Assembly (NCBI RefSeq): GCF_000938255.1
Contig: NZ_JYMR01000056.1
Location: 62,001 to 126,000 of the forward strand
Source: Bradyrhizobium sp. LTSP849
GTDB taxonomy: Bacteria > Pseudomonadota > Alphaproteobacteria > Rhizobiales > Xanthobacteraceae
DNA length: 64,000 bases
Direction of reading: 5' to 3'
In this document: positions 42,821 to 51,221 of the stretch, piece by piece
How the letters are laid out: each line of letters begins with the position of its first letter
Position numbering within the stretch: the stretch's first letter is position 1
The notes under the pieces: generated by a model
The model's input: only the letters and a program-made list of their open reading frames with translations
Databases searched by the model: none
What the model was told of the DNA's origin: nothing
Program-made: the position numbers and the translations under genes

Positions 42821-43523
42821 CGGCAACCGAGTGTTGGCTTTCCATTCGTTTCCGTTCCCACGATAGCCTCCGGGCCGCTGGCCAGCTAAAAGACTGCACA
42901 GGAGCCGCGGCCAATGTCGGCCTCTTAGCCGTGGGCTTAAGTTCCGCCCCACCCCTGGTTGTTTCAGAGAACTTGTCGCTTTTAGCGCCCGCCTCTCGGC
43001 GGAGCGAACGAACGCAGATCCTTGAGCTTCAGCCCAAGGAGCGCCCAAGAATGGCCATGAACAAAAGTGGAAAATAGTCGGGGACAAAGGCCGAAAAGTT
43101 GCGCAATTTCAAGCCTACGCTCTGAAGGCAATCCGTTCAGGACGCAGAGGTCGCAGGTGTTGAAGGCGCGGCCGAGCAATTTACAGTTGGTCTGTAACCT
43201 ATTGATTTCGATAGCGCTATTACGGTAGCCTTTTACATCTAAGTATTTGTAATTGCTTCTGAAAAATGAGACTCTTAATCAGCGGGTCCCAGGTTCGAGC
43301 CCTGGTGCGCCCACCAAATAAGATCAATCATTGCGGACGCTTCTGAATCAGAGCGGACCTTTTGGTTGGAAGGCCGGTCTGATCCGTTCTGAAGGCTGGT
43401 CGAGAGCCGGGCTCGAATTGCTCTCAAATTCCGAGATACGCCGCTTGGACTTGTTTGCTGTTTGCAAGCTCGTCGTTTTTTCCCTGCATGGTCACGCGCC
43501 CGCTCTCCAGCACGTAAGCGCGG
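42821..43523. other. 700-bp junction region: island scar and livF relic
   Basis: No intact gene. It contains the 3' half of a tRNA-Lys (43270-43316) and a 126-bp relic of the livF 3' end (starting at 43421). A minus-strand frame at 42982-43179 is readable but matches nothing I know. The region looks like a recombination junction between an island on the left and the catabolic cassette on the right. Confidence 0.6.
43270..43316 (+). other. 3' half of tRNA-Lys(CTT): probable att site
   Basis: The sequence runs from the anticodon stem-loop (GACTCTTAATCAGCGG, anticodon CTT) through a perfect T-arm (CCAGG-TTCGAGC-CCTGG) to acceptor strand TGCGCCC, discriminator A and encoded CCA. The expected 5' half (GGGCGCG..., D-arm) is absent; the upstream bases are AT-rich and unrelated. 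A duplicated tRNA 3' end starting at the anticodon loop is the classic footprint of tyrosine-integrase insertion. From its orientation the island lies to the left. No integrase is in the window. Confidence 0.78.
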
Positions 43524-43546
43524 TCAACCAGAGACGGCGCGCGGCT
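43421..43546 (-). pseudogene. livF 3'-end fragment (126-bp duplicate)
   Basis: Gapless copy of the last 126 bp region of livF and its stop (intact copy 50514-50639), with five mismatches. It encodes the C-terminal piece LSLVDRAYVLESGRV on the minus strand. The GntR gene to its right reads into it out of frame and takes its stop codon from it. The two copies are direct repeats flanking the 7-kb catabolic cassette. Confidence 0.88.
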
Positions 43547-44234
43547 TTGCGGATTTCGGCGCCTGCTCGCGCTCGGACAACGAAGAGTCGAGGATGACGC
43601 TTGCGGTCTTTTGCAAATGTTCGTTCATCAGCGCGACTGCGCGTTTACTGTCCCGCGCCAAAGCGGCCTCTGCAATCTCGCGATGCTCCCTGTCGAGGTC
43701 CCTTTCCACCTTGGAAAAGGGGCCCGAAAACCAGCGGTAGCGTTCAGAGTGATTGAAAAGCATCTCCCGCAAATGAAGGAGCCAGGGGCTGTCGCATCCC
43801 GCCGCGAGGACTTCATGGAAAATCTCGTGAGCCTTCGCATATTCGTTGCTGTAGCGGCGCGCGGCCTTATCTGCCCATACCGGCGTGTGCGATAGGCGAT
43901 GCAGTGCCGCGACGACCTGCGACTGCCACTCGATACCACCCTTCTCGATGGCCCCCTGAAGGCACAGCCCCTCGATGTTGCACCGAACGTTTGTGAGGTC
44001 GCGAAGGGCTTCGATGGACAATGGCGCGACACGAAAACCTCGCTGAGGTTCGCTGACGACAAACCCTTCCGATGCGAGACGTGAAAGGGCCTCACGGACG
44101 GCGCTCGAGCCGACCGCAAAGCGACGGCACAAGTCATCGATCTTCAGCTTCTCTCCGGGAGCAAAGCGGCACGCGAGCAGTTCGGACCGAAGCTCCACAT
44201 AGGCTCCTTGGGTCAGGCTTGTCGGCGATTCCAT
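43524..44234 (-). CDS. GntR-family (FCD) transcriptional regulator
   Basis: A 236-residue regulator from the ATG at 44234 (CGGAG six bases upstream; another in-frame start lies 10 codons earlier). The N-terminal winged HTH (about 8-70) shows LLACRFAPGEKLKIDDLCRR and SSAVREALSRLASEGFV. The C-terminal FCD ligand domain follows, with metal-type residues in DLTNVRCNIEGL and KAHEIFHEVL. Divergent from the hydroxylase operon with repeated ATGCAT palindromes between, it probably represses that operon and itself. Its last ~8 codons lie in the livF relic, so the native C-terminal tail has been replaced. Confidence 0.88.
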   Translation of the reverse strand: MESPTSLTQGAYVELRSELLACRFAPGEKLKIDDLCRRFAVGSSAVREALSRLASEGFVVSEPQRGFRVAPLSIEALRDLTNVRCNIEGLCLQGAIEKGGIEWQSQVVAALHRLSHTPVWADKAARRYSNEYAKAHEIFHEVLAAGCDSPWLLHLREMLFNHSERYRWFSGPFSKVERDLDREHREIAEAALARDSKRAVALMNEHLQKTASVILDSSLSEREQAPKSAKPRAVSG

Positions 44235-44563
44235 GATTTTCTCCGATAACACGCGCGATGCCACAAGTCAGCCATAATATGCACGCTTTTAGAATTATGC
44301 ATATTCCATTGTAATATGCATTTTATATGTTATGGTGAGTTCGCACTTGGAGGAAACGCCCCGCGCGTTTCATCGCTTACGAAAGAAACGGAAGCCGCAA
44401 CCTCGCAGCGGCCGATCAAGACGGGATCAGAGCGAAGGTTACGTCGCTGCCCGCGCGTGTGCACTGCCTGATCTTGGAGTTGAGCAGTTCCAGCTCTGAT
44501 CGGGCGTCATGCGCAAGCGCACAAAAACATAAAATTCTTCGCGCGTCGTATTGGGAGGAAGGA
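44235..44563. other. Divergent regulatory region of aromatic cassette
   Basis: About 330 bp between the GntR gene and the first hydroxylase. Its left part is strikingly AT-rich against the GC-rich surroundings and holds the ATGCAT repeats. The right part is leader sequence for the hydroxylase. No gene is seen in it. Confidence 0.5.
44279..44321. promoter_or_regulatory. Three ATGCAT-type operator repeats
   Basis: ATGCAC at 44279-44284, ATGCAT at 44297-44302 and ATGCAT at 44316-44321, spaced 18 and 19 bp and each in AT-rich context (AATTATGCATATT; TAATATGCATTTTA). The near two-turn spacing would place bound dimers on one helix face. Likely binding sites for the adjacent GntR regulator. Confidence 0.5.
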
Positions 44564-46186
44564 ATGAAATCGGTTCCGGTTTTGATTGCAGGGGGTGGTC
44601 CGGTCGGGATGACGCTTGCGAACGTCCTGGCCTATTTCGGAATCCGCTCCATGCTGGTGGAGACGAACACGACCACGACCCGCCACCCGAAGATGGACAT
44701 CACCAACAGCCGCAGCATGGAGCTTTTCCGCCGGTTTGGACTGTCGGATGCATTGCGTAAAGTCGCGGTGCCGGAAGATCATCCCTTCGACGTCGCCTGG
44801 ATCACGAGCCTCGCCGGATATGAGCTGCATCGTTTTCGATATCTGACCCCGAGCGAGTTTCGAAAGCGCATCCGTGTCAAGAACGACGGCACCCAGCCGC
44901 TCGAGCCTCCGATGCGCGTTTCACAGGTCGAGATCGAGCCCGTTCTGAAGAAAGCCATCGACGCCCGTCCGGAAGTCGAGGTGCGGTTCGGCGTTGCCTT
45001 CGAACGTTTCGAAGAGAAGAACGATCATGTCGTCGCGGTCCTGCGGGAGCAGGGAAGTGGCGCGCAAGAGCACGTCACCTGTCAATATCTCATCGGTTGC
45101 GATGGCGGTTCGAGCCGTGTTCGGGCGGGGCTGGGCATCCAGCTCGAGGGACAAGCGCGCGTCGGCGAACTCTACATGATCCACTTTCGGTCAACCGAGC
45201 GTGATCTGCTGCAGCGCTGGGGTGTCGCCTGGCACTACCAATCGCCACTTGGAACAATGATTGCCCAGAATGACGATGATATCTGGACCGTTCATGTTCC
45301 CGTTTTTCCCAGCCAAGACTCAACCAAGCTCGATCCGCGCGCGCTTGTCGAGGCCTATGCCGGCCGGTCATTCCCGTTCGAGATCCTGGTCGCGAATGCG
45401 TGGACGCCGCACCTGCTCGTTGCCGAATCCTATGGTAGGGGACGCGTCCTCCTCGCAGGCGACTCCGCGCACCAGTTCATCCCGACGGGCGGCTATGGAA
45501 TGAATTCGGGCGTCGGCGACGCCATCGACCTCGGCTGGAAACTGGCTGCAACCTTGTAGGGCTTCGGTGGGCCTGACCTTCTTGCGTCATACGAAATTGA
45601 ACGGCGTCCCGTTGCGGTCCGAAATCGCGACGCATCCGGCCGCCACATGCAGGTGCGGATGCAGATTGCCGAAGCCTACGGAAACCTGCTGGAAGGCGGC
45701 AACAGCGAAAATCCCGTGCGACGGGCAGAAGTCGGCGCAGAGCTTGCCAAGCTTGGCAACATAGAGAACGAGTGTTTCGGGATCGAGCACGGCTTTATCT
45801 ATGAAGGATCGCCGATCCTCGCCGACGGGCCGGCCGCTCCCTTTCCGTTTGATCCTGTCGTATACAAGCCGACGACCACGCCTGGCGCCCGCCTGCCCAG
45901 CACATTCTTGAAAGATGGGACGGCGCTCTATGATCGGCTCGGCACGCACTTCACCCTGATCGATTTCCGCGGAAGCGATCTGTCGGCCTTTGTCGAGGCT
46001 GCGGCGCGACGACGGATACCGCTGGCGATCTTGCAGCTCGACGAGCCCGATCTGAAGGGGGTTTATGGTCAGGACATGTTGCTCGTGCGGCCCGACCATC
46101 ACATTGCGTGGCGCGGAACAGGCAGAAAGACGCCGAATGCAGACGCAATCCTGGCGACGGCTCTGGGCTGGGGGGCGGAGCGGTGA
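44564..46186 (+). pseudogene. FAD-dependent aromatic hydroxylase interrupted by amber codon
   Basis: The frame encodes a 540-residue flavoprotein hydroxylase of the PheA/TfdB/MhpA type if one stop is ignored. N-terminal FAD fold: LIAGGGPVGMTLANVL. Second FAD motif: LLAGDSAHQFIPTGGYGMNS. The thioredoxin-like C-terminal domain runs to residue 540. Codon 332 (45557-45559) is TAG, in WKLAATL-stop-GFGGPDLLASYEIERRP. Relatives have Gln here, so one C-to-T change explains it. Everything on both sides stays in frame. A 331-residue product would lack the C-terminal domain. ATG 44564 has GGGAGGAAGGA upstream. The last bases overlap the next gene. Confidence 0.88.
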
Positions 46187-47385
46187 AGCCGCTTCATGCC
46201 CTGGTAATCGGCGCCGGCATCGGGGGCACGGCGGCTGCGATAGCGTTGCGTCGGGCTGGCCTCGACGTGTCCCTGTTCGAGCAGACGGTGGCGCAACGCG
46301 AGGCTGGCGCAGGTATTCAGGTTAGCCCCAACGCCTCCCGGCTGCTCCGCCGCTACGGGCTTGGCGATGCCATGGCACGCGCTGCCGTTCGTCCCTCCGC
46401 GGTCGTCTTTCGTCGCTGGCAGGACGGTCGTGTCCTAGGGCGCGAAGAATTGGGTGATGCCCTCGAGAACCGCTACGGTTCGCCGTACTATCATTTCCAC
46501 CGGGCCGACCTCATCGCTCTTCTGGCGGACGCGTTCGGTCCCAAAGAGATCAAGCTCGGACGTCGTCTGATCGATGTCGCGCAAGACGAAAGCGGCGTGA
46601 CTGCTCATTTCGAGGATGGCACGTCGGAGCGCGGCGATCTCCTGGTCGGGGCCGACGGAATACACTCCAGGGTTCGCGAACGCCTGTTCGGCGAGGAAAA
46701 GCCAAGATTCTCGGGGCAGATCGCGTATAGGGGGCTCGCGCCTGCGGAACGCGTCGCGCATCTCGACCTTCCGCTCGATGTCACGAACTGGGTCGGGCCG
46801 GGCGGACACTTCGTGCACTACTTCGTTTCCGCCGGTCGCTTTCTGAATTTCGTGGCGGTCAGCGAGGAAGCGACATGGACGCGAGAGCAGTGGTCTGACC
46901 GCGGTTCGATCTCCGATGCCGCGAAGATCTATGAAGGATGGCATCCGCAGATCGCGACCATTCTCAACGCGGTCGACGAGACGTTCAAGTGGGCGCTGTT
47001 CGATCGCAATCCGTTTCCGGAATGGACGGAGCGGCGTGTCGCACTGCTGGGGGACGCGTGCCATCCCATGCTGCCCTTCATGGCGCAAGGTGCCGCGCAG
47101 GCTATCGAGGACGGTGCGGCGCTGGCGGCCTGCCTGAAACAGGCAGCCTTCGACATTCCGGCAGCGTTCCGGACTTATGTCGCCTTGCGCAAGCCGCGAG
47201 CAACCGCGGTGCAGGAAGGATCACGCGCCAACTCCAAAAGCTTCCACCTGCACGATGGACCACAGCAGCTCGAGAGGGATCAGATCTTTGTCACGCGAGG
47301 CGTGCGCGGCAGTCCTGAGGCAATGAACAGGCTTTACGGCTACGACGCAGAAGCCGTCGCGCCGACACTGGAGGAACAGCGATGA
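46183..47385 (+). CDS. FAD-dependent monooxygenase (salicylate/3-hydroxybenzoate hydroxylase-like)
   Basis: A 400-residue class A flavin hydroxylase. FAD/NADH motifs: VIGAGIGGTAAAIALRRAG, the DG motif VGADGIHSRVRERLFG, and LLGDACHPMLPFMAQGAAQA with IEDGAALA. This set and the length match salicylate 1-hydroxylase and 3-hydroxybenzoate 6-hydroxylase type enzymes. GTG start overlaps the stop of the broken hydroxylase (GTGA). It would convert a hydroxy-aromatic acid into a di-hydroxylated ring for the dioxygenase encoded downstream. It may also cover for the interrupted paralogue. Confidence 0.9.
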   Translation: MKPLHALVIGAGIGGTAAAIALRRAGLDVSLFEQTVAQREAGAGIQVSPNASRLLRRYGLGDAMARAAVRPSAVVFRRWQDGRVLGREELGDALENRYGSPYYHFHRADLIALLADAFGPKEIKLGRRLIDVAQDESGVTAHFEDGTSERGDLLVGADGIHSRVRERLFGEEKPRFSGQIAYRGLAPAERVAHLDLPLDVTNWVGPGGHFVHYFVSAGRFLNFVAVSEEATWTREQWSDRGSISDAAKIYEGWHPQIATILNAVDETFKWALFDRNPFPEWTERRVALLGDACHPMLPFMAQGAAQAIEDGAALAACLKQAAFDIPAAFRTYVALRKPRATAVQEGSRANSKSFHLHDGPQQLERDQIFVTRGVRGSPEAMNRLYGYDAEAVAPTLEEQR

Positions 47386-48620
47386 CCCGCGCTTTCGAAA
47401 TCGCTTACGCCCGTTTGGGTATCGCCCTGATGGTGTTTAGCGAGTTGGCCATTTCGACGCCTGGCATCGCTCAAGAGAAGCGGTACGATACGGGCGCATC
47501 CGATACTGTGATCAAGATTGGCAACACTGCGCCCTATAGTGGACCGCTGTCCTCGAATGGTGTCATCGCCAGGACGGAGGCCGCCTACTTCAAGATGATC
47601 AATGATCAAGGCGGGATCAGTGGCCGCAAGATCGAGTTCATTTCGTACGACGATGCGTATAGTCCTCCGAAGACCGTGGAGCAGACCCGAAAATTGATCG
47701 AAGGCGACGAAGTTCTCCTTCTTTTCAATCAACTCGGTACGCCGACCACCATGTCGGTCATCAAATATGTCAACGCCAGAAAGGTACCGCAGCTGTTCAT
47801 CGCGGCGGGCGCAACCGTCGTCGGCGATCATAAGACTTACCCTTGGTCGATGGGCTTCCAGCCAAGCTACCAGAGCGAAACGCGTATCTACGGCAAGTAC
47901 CTGCGCGATAATTATCCCAATGGAAAGATCGCCGTTCTCTCGTCCAATGACGACTTCGGACGGGACAACGTGAGGGGATTGAAAGATGGTCTTGGCGACG
48001 CGGCCGGGAATATCGTCGCCGAAGTCACCTACGAGACGAGCGCGCCGACGATCGATTCCGAACTCGTGAAGCTGAAATTCTCTGGCGCGAACATCTTCGT
48101 CAATTTCGCCTCCGCTAAATTCGCCGCGCAAGCCATCAAGAAAGCGGCCGAGATCGATTGGAAGCCCGTGCATATCCTGCATGGAAACTCGCAGTCGATC
48201 AGCGCCGTCCTGAGCCCTGCCGGCCTCGAAAACGCCAGGGACATCATCACCGCGAGCTACATCAAGGATCCTGCGGACGCGGCTTGGAAGGACGACCCCG
48301 GTCTGAAGAGGTTTTCCGATTTCATCGCCAGATACCTGCCGGGCGAGGACAAGAGAAATTTTTACGTGGTCTATGCATACAACGCTGCGCAGGCGCTGAT
48401 TGCGGTACTTGAGCAGTGCAGGGATGACCTTACGCGCGACAACGTCCTGAAGCAGGCGGAGGCTTTGAAGCAGGTTCATCTCGATATGCTGCTTCCCGAG
48501 ATTGCGCTGAACACCTCGCCCACCGATCACTACCCGATTGAGCAAATGCAACTGCAGAAGTTCGATGGACGGAACTGGGTGCGATTTGGCCCAACTATCG
48601 AAGGGGCACCACGAAAGTGA
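47382..48620 (+). CDS. Periplasmic branched-chain/aromatic substrate-binding protein
   Basis: A 412-residue LivK/type I periplasmic binding protein. The signal peptide (about 1-28) ends near PGIAQ. The mature domain begins VIKIGNTAPYSGPLSSNGV, with FISYDDAYSPPKTVEQTRKL and a second lobe. It has no permease or ATPase genes of its own in the cassette. It could deliver an aromatic acid to the Liv-type transporter encoded just to the right on the other strand. It overlaps the hydroxylase stop by four bases (ATGA), so it belongs to the cassette operon. Confidence 0.9.
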   Translation: MTRAFEIAYARLGIALMVFSELAISTPGIAQEKRYDTGASDTVIKIGNTAPYSGPLSSNGVIARTEAAYFKMINDQGGISGRKIEFISYDDAYSPPKTVEQTRKLIEGDEVLLLFNQLGTPTTMSVIKYVNARKVPQLFIAAGATVVGDHKTYPWSMGFQPSYQSETRIYGKYLRDNYPNGKIAVLSSNDDFGRDNVRGLKDGLGDAAGNIVAEVTYETSAPTIDSELVKLKFSGANIFVNFASAKFAAQAIKKAAEIDWKPVHILHGNSQSISAVLSPAGLENARDIITASYIKDPADAAWKDDPGLKRFSDFIARYLPGEDKRNFYVVYAYNAAQALIAVLEQCRDDLTRDNVLKQAEALKQVHLDMLLPEIALNTSPTDHYPIEQMQLQKFDGRNWVRFGPTIEGAPRK

Positions 48621-48666
48621 TCCGCCACCAAACAGAGACGCCGAGCAATACGACCAGGAGGTTGCA

Positions 48667-49566
48667 ATGAGCAGGATGTTTAATCCGAAAGTCTTCCAGC
48701 TGGGGTACGTCGGGCTGGGATGCACGGATTTGGGGCGCTCGGCCCAATACTACATGGAGACGCTCGGACTGACGGAGACGGCGAAAGGACACCTCGGCGA
48801 AATCTATGCCTCAGTGGGATACGAACATCACAATGTCATCCTTACGAAGGCGGCTCACAAATCCTTGCTGCAGTTGGGCTTTCAGCTCAAGCCAGCCATA
48901 GACCTTGCAGATTTCGCTAAGCAACTGAACGCGTACGGTGTGCGCAGCGCGGTCAAGTCCGATTCACAGCCAGGAATCTCAAAGTTAATCGAGGTGGAAA
49001 TCGCTGACGGGCACACCGTCCAGTTCTACCGCGACATTGAAGCACCGGCGCCTGGCTTCAAGAACGTCGGCGTAGCGCCATTGCGCCTCGGCCACGTAGC
49101 GGTGATCAGCCCCCAGGCGGCAAAGCTCCGGAAGTTCTACGAGGAATTCCTCGGATTTTGGTACACCGACGAGTTTGAAGGCATAGCGACGTTTCTCACC
49201 TGCAATCGCGATCACCACGTCATCAACATCGTCGACATTCCGGAATCGAGGGTTCATCACATCGCCTTTCAATTGAAGGACAGCGTCTCTCACCCGAACG
49301 CTTGCGATGAACTCCGTCGGGCAGGGATCAAAACGGAATGGGGGCCGAGCCGCCACACGGCAGGTCACAATCTGGCAGGTTACCACTACGACCCGGACAA
49401 GGTCCTGATCGAGCTCTACACCGAAATGGATGTTTTCATTCCAGAACTCGGCATGTGCGAAGCGCGCCCCTGGCACGAACATTTCCCGATGAAGCCTCGC
49501 GCCTGGAAGCTCACAGAGCTCAACGCATGGGGAACCGACTTCGCCTTCAACCTCGGTCAGGGCTAG
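48667..49566 (+). CDS. Extradiol (type I) ring-cleavage dioxygenase, VOC fold
   Basis: A 299-residue two-module vicinal-oxygen-chelate protein. Putative Fe(II) ligands fit the extradiol pattern: His143 in RLGHVAVIS, His198 in VHHIAFQL and Glu249 in LIELYTEMD. A second-shell region HTAGHNLAGYHYDPD lies between them. It would cleave a catechol-type ring next to the hydroxyls. It sits between hydroxylases and a fumarylacetoacetate-hydrolase family enzyme, an order expected for a meta-cleavage route. ATG 48667 is preceded by AGGAGG; the open frame extends upstream but without a better start. Confidence 0.9.
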   Translation: MSRMFNPKVFQLGYVGLGCTDLGRSAQYYMETLGLTETAKGHLGEIYASVGYEHHNVILTKAAHKSLLQLGFQLKPAIDLADFAKQLNAYGVRSAVKSDSQPGISKLIEVEIADGHTVQFYRDIEAPAPGFKNVGVAPLRLGHVAVISPQAAKLRKFYEEFLGFWYTDEFEGIATFLTCNRDHHVINIVDIPESRVHHIAFQLKDSVSHPNACDELRRAGIKTEWGPSRHTAGHNLAGYHYDPDKVLIELYTEMDVFIPELGMCEARPWHEHFPMKPRAWKLTELNAWGTDFAFNLGQG

Positions 49567-49641
49567 TCGGATTCGGCACGGCGTTCCCGTCGAGGGGGCA
49601 GGATAGCGGTGCAATGCGCCCCATAGCAAAGGAAGGCTAAT

Positions 49642-50505
49642 ATGAAACTGGTACGATATCTGAGCGACGGCGCTTCGGCGAGGCTGGGTCTTCTAATTGG
49701 CGATCGCGTTGTGCCGTTGGCCGACGTAGCTCCGGGGGCGCCGACCGATGTCCTCGATGTCATCGGGGCTTGGGAAGGGCTGCGTGGCGCCCTAGCCAAT
49801 GCCGCCGCGACCAGCGGCATCGCTCTTAACAGAGTGAAGTTGCTTGCCCCGATCGAGAGGCCCCGAAAGATTCTCGCGATCGGCCTCAACTACGCCGATC
49901 ACATCGAGGAATCGAAGGCGGCTGGGGTCAAAATACCCACCGAACAAGTGTGGTTCTGCAAGCAGCCGACGTCTGTCAACGCGCCATTCGGCGACGTTCA
50001 GTTGCCACGTGTGTCAAACCAGCTCGACTACGAAGTAGAACTCGTTGTTGTCGTCGGCAAGAGTGGACGGCACATCCCGGCCGAGCGCGCTCACGAACAC
50101 GTCTTTGGATACAGTGTCGGAAACGACGTCACGGTCAGGGACTGGCAGTTCAAAACGCCGCAATGGATGCTGGGGAAGTCATTCGATACGCACTGTCCCT
50201 TCGGTCCGAGCATCGTAACCGCGGATGAAATTGGCGATCCGCACTCGCTCGGGGTTCGCGCGTTCGTCAATGGCGAGTTGCGACAGAATTCCAACACGCG
50301 CCATCTGGTCTTCAATGTTTGGCGCCAGATCGAAGAGTTGTCTCACGCAATGACCCTCGAGCCCGGAGACCTGATTTTCACGGGAACTCCGGGCGGAGTG
50401 GGTTTCGGCTTTAAACCTCCGAAACCGCTGCTCGCGGGCGACTCTGTACGATGCGAAATCGACCGCATCGGAGTCATCGAGAACCGGATCGTCGCAGAGG
50501 TCTAG
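49642..50505 (+). CDS. Fumarylacetoacetate hydrolase family protein
   Basis: A 287-residue FAH-superfamily enzyme. Motifs: ILAIGLNYADHIEE, NQLDYEVELVVVVGK (metal Glu residues), FGYSVGNDVTVRDWQ (metal Asp), ELSHAMTLEPGDLIFTGTPG near the C-terminus. It would hydrolyse or decarboxylate the acyl-pyruvate-type ring-fission product of the upstream dioxygenase. It is the last gene of the cassette: its stop is eight bases before the 126-bp repeat at the end of livF, with which it is convergent. Confidence 0.92.
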   Translation: MKLVRYLSDGASARLGLLIGDRVVPLADVAPGAPTDVLDVIGAWEGLRGALANAAATSGIALNRVKLLAPIERPRKILAIGLNYADHIEESKAAGVKIPTEQVWFCKQPTSVNAPFGDVQLPRVSNQLDYEVELVVVVGKSGRHIPAERAHEHVFGYSVGNDVTVRDWQFKTPQWMLGKSFDTHCPFGPSIVTADEIGDPHSLGVRAFVNGELRQNSNTRHLVFNVWRQIEELSHAMTLEPGDLIFTGTPGGVGFGFKPPKPLLAGDSVRCEIDRIGVIENRIVAEV

Positions 50506-50513
50506 AGGGGTGC

Positions 50514-50639
50514 CTCTCAAATTCCGAGATACGCCGCTTGGACTTGCTGGCTGTTCGCAAGCTCGTCGCTTTTTCCCTGCATGGTCACGCGCCCGCTCTC
50601 CAGCACGTAAGCGCGGTCAACCAGAGACAGCGCGCGGCT
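50514..50639. repeat. 126-bp direct repeat, right copy (livF 3' end)
   Basis: Identical at 121 of 126 positions to 43421-43546, without gaps, in the same orientation. This copy is part of intact livF. The pair brackets the aromatic cassette of about 7 kb. Confidence 0.9.
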
Positions 50640-51221
50640 GACATTCTGCTCGACCAGCAGGATTGCAGTGCCCATTTTGTGAATTTCTGCAATCTTCTCG
50701 AACGTGACGTCGGTCATCACCGGCGCCAGGCCGAGTGACGGCTCGTCCAGCATCAAGAGCCGTGGCTTCAGCATGAGGCCGCGGCCGACCGCGAGCATCT
50801 GCTGCTCACCGCCGCTCATCGTACCCGCGAGCTGCCTTTTGCGCTCGGCAAGCCGCGGAAAGATCTCATAGACGAGCTCCATCGTTTTGCTGCGCTCGGC
50901 CTTGGCCTTTGGCACAAAGGCGCCGATTTCCAGATTTTCCTGCACGGTCATCTCCGGAAAAACCTGGCGCCCTTCCGGGACGTGGGCGATACCCAATTCC
51001 GGAATCTTGTGAGGTGGCAGCGAGGCCAGGTCTATGCCGTCGAAACTGATGACCCCCGACGTCAGGCGGACGAGTCCGGAGATGGCACGCAAGGTCGTGC
51101 TCTTGCCGGCGCCGTTCGCGCCCAACAGGCCAACGGCTTCACCGGCGTTGACGTTGATCGAGACCTGGGAAATCGCCGGCACCGCGCCGTAGGCTGCGCT
51201 AACGCCCTTGAGCTCAAGCAT
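50517..51221 (-). CDS. livF: Branched-chain amino acid-type ABC transporter ATPase (LivF)
   Basis: A 234-residue ABC ATPase. Walker A is GANGAGKSTTLRAI, the signature MSGGEQQMLAVGRGLM, and Walker B RLLMLDEPSLGLAP. It is one of the two cytosolic ATPases of a Liv-type (HAAT) importer. Its start overlaps the end of livG by eight bases. The last 123 bases belong to the 126-bp direct repeat shared with the relic at 43421. Substrate is uncertain: such systems in this group also import aromatic acids, amides or urea. Confidence 0.93.
   Translation of the reverse strand: MLELKGVSAAYGAVPAISQVSINVNAGEAVGLLGANGAGKSTTLRAISGLVRLTSGVISFDGIDLASLPPHKIPELGIAHVPEGRQVFPEMTVQENLEIGAFVPKAKAERSKTMELVYEIFPRLAERKRQLAGTMSGGEQQMLAVGRGLMLKPRLLMLDEPSLGLAPVMTDVTFEKIAEIHKMGTAILLVEQNVSRALSLVDRAYVLESGRVTMQGKSDELANSQQVQAAYLGI

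Noticed and set aside
42982..43179. A 65-codon minus-strand frame next to the tRNA scar
   Set aside because: It reads smoothly (FNTCDLCVLNGLPSERRLEI) but matches no family I know and has no clear ribosome-binding site, so it is not called as a gene.
43200..43316. A complete tRNA gene at the CCA end
   Set aside because: No D-arm or acceptor 5' strand (GGGCGCG) precedes the anticodon arm. The upstream bases are AT-rich and unpaired with the 3' strand.
45557..45559. Pyrrolysine or programmed recoding at the amber codon
   Set aside because: No downstream insertion-like element or pyl genes are seen, and the residue expected there is an ordinary Gln one mutation away. Nonsense mutation is simpler.
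47340..48725. A 461-codon minus-strand frame
   Set aside because: Antisense to the cassette's periplasmic binding protein, which has a signal peptide and family motifs.
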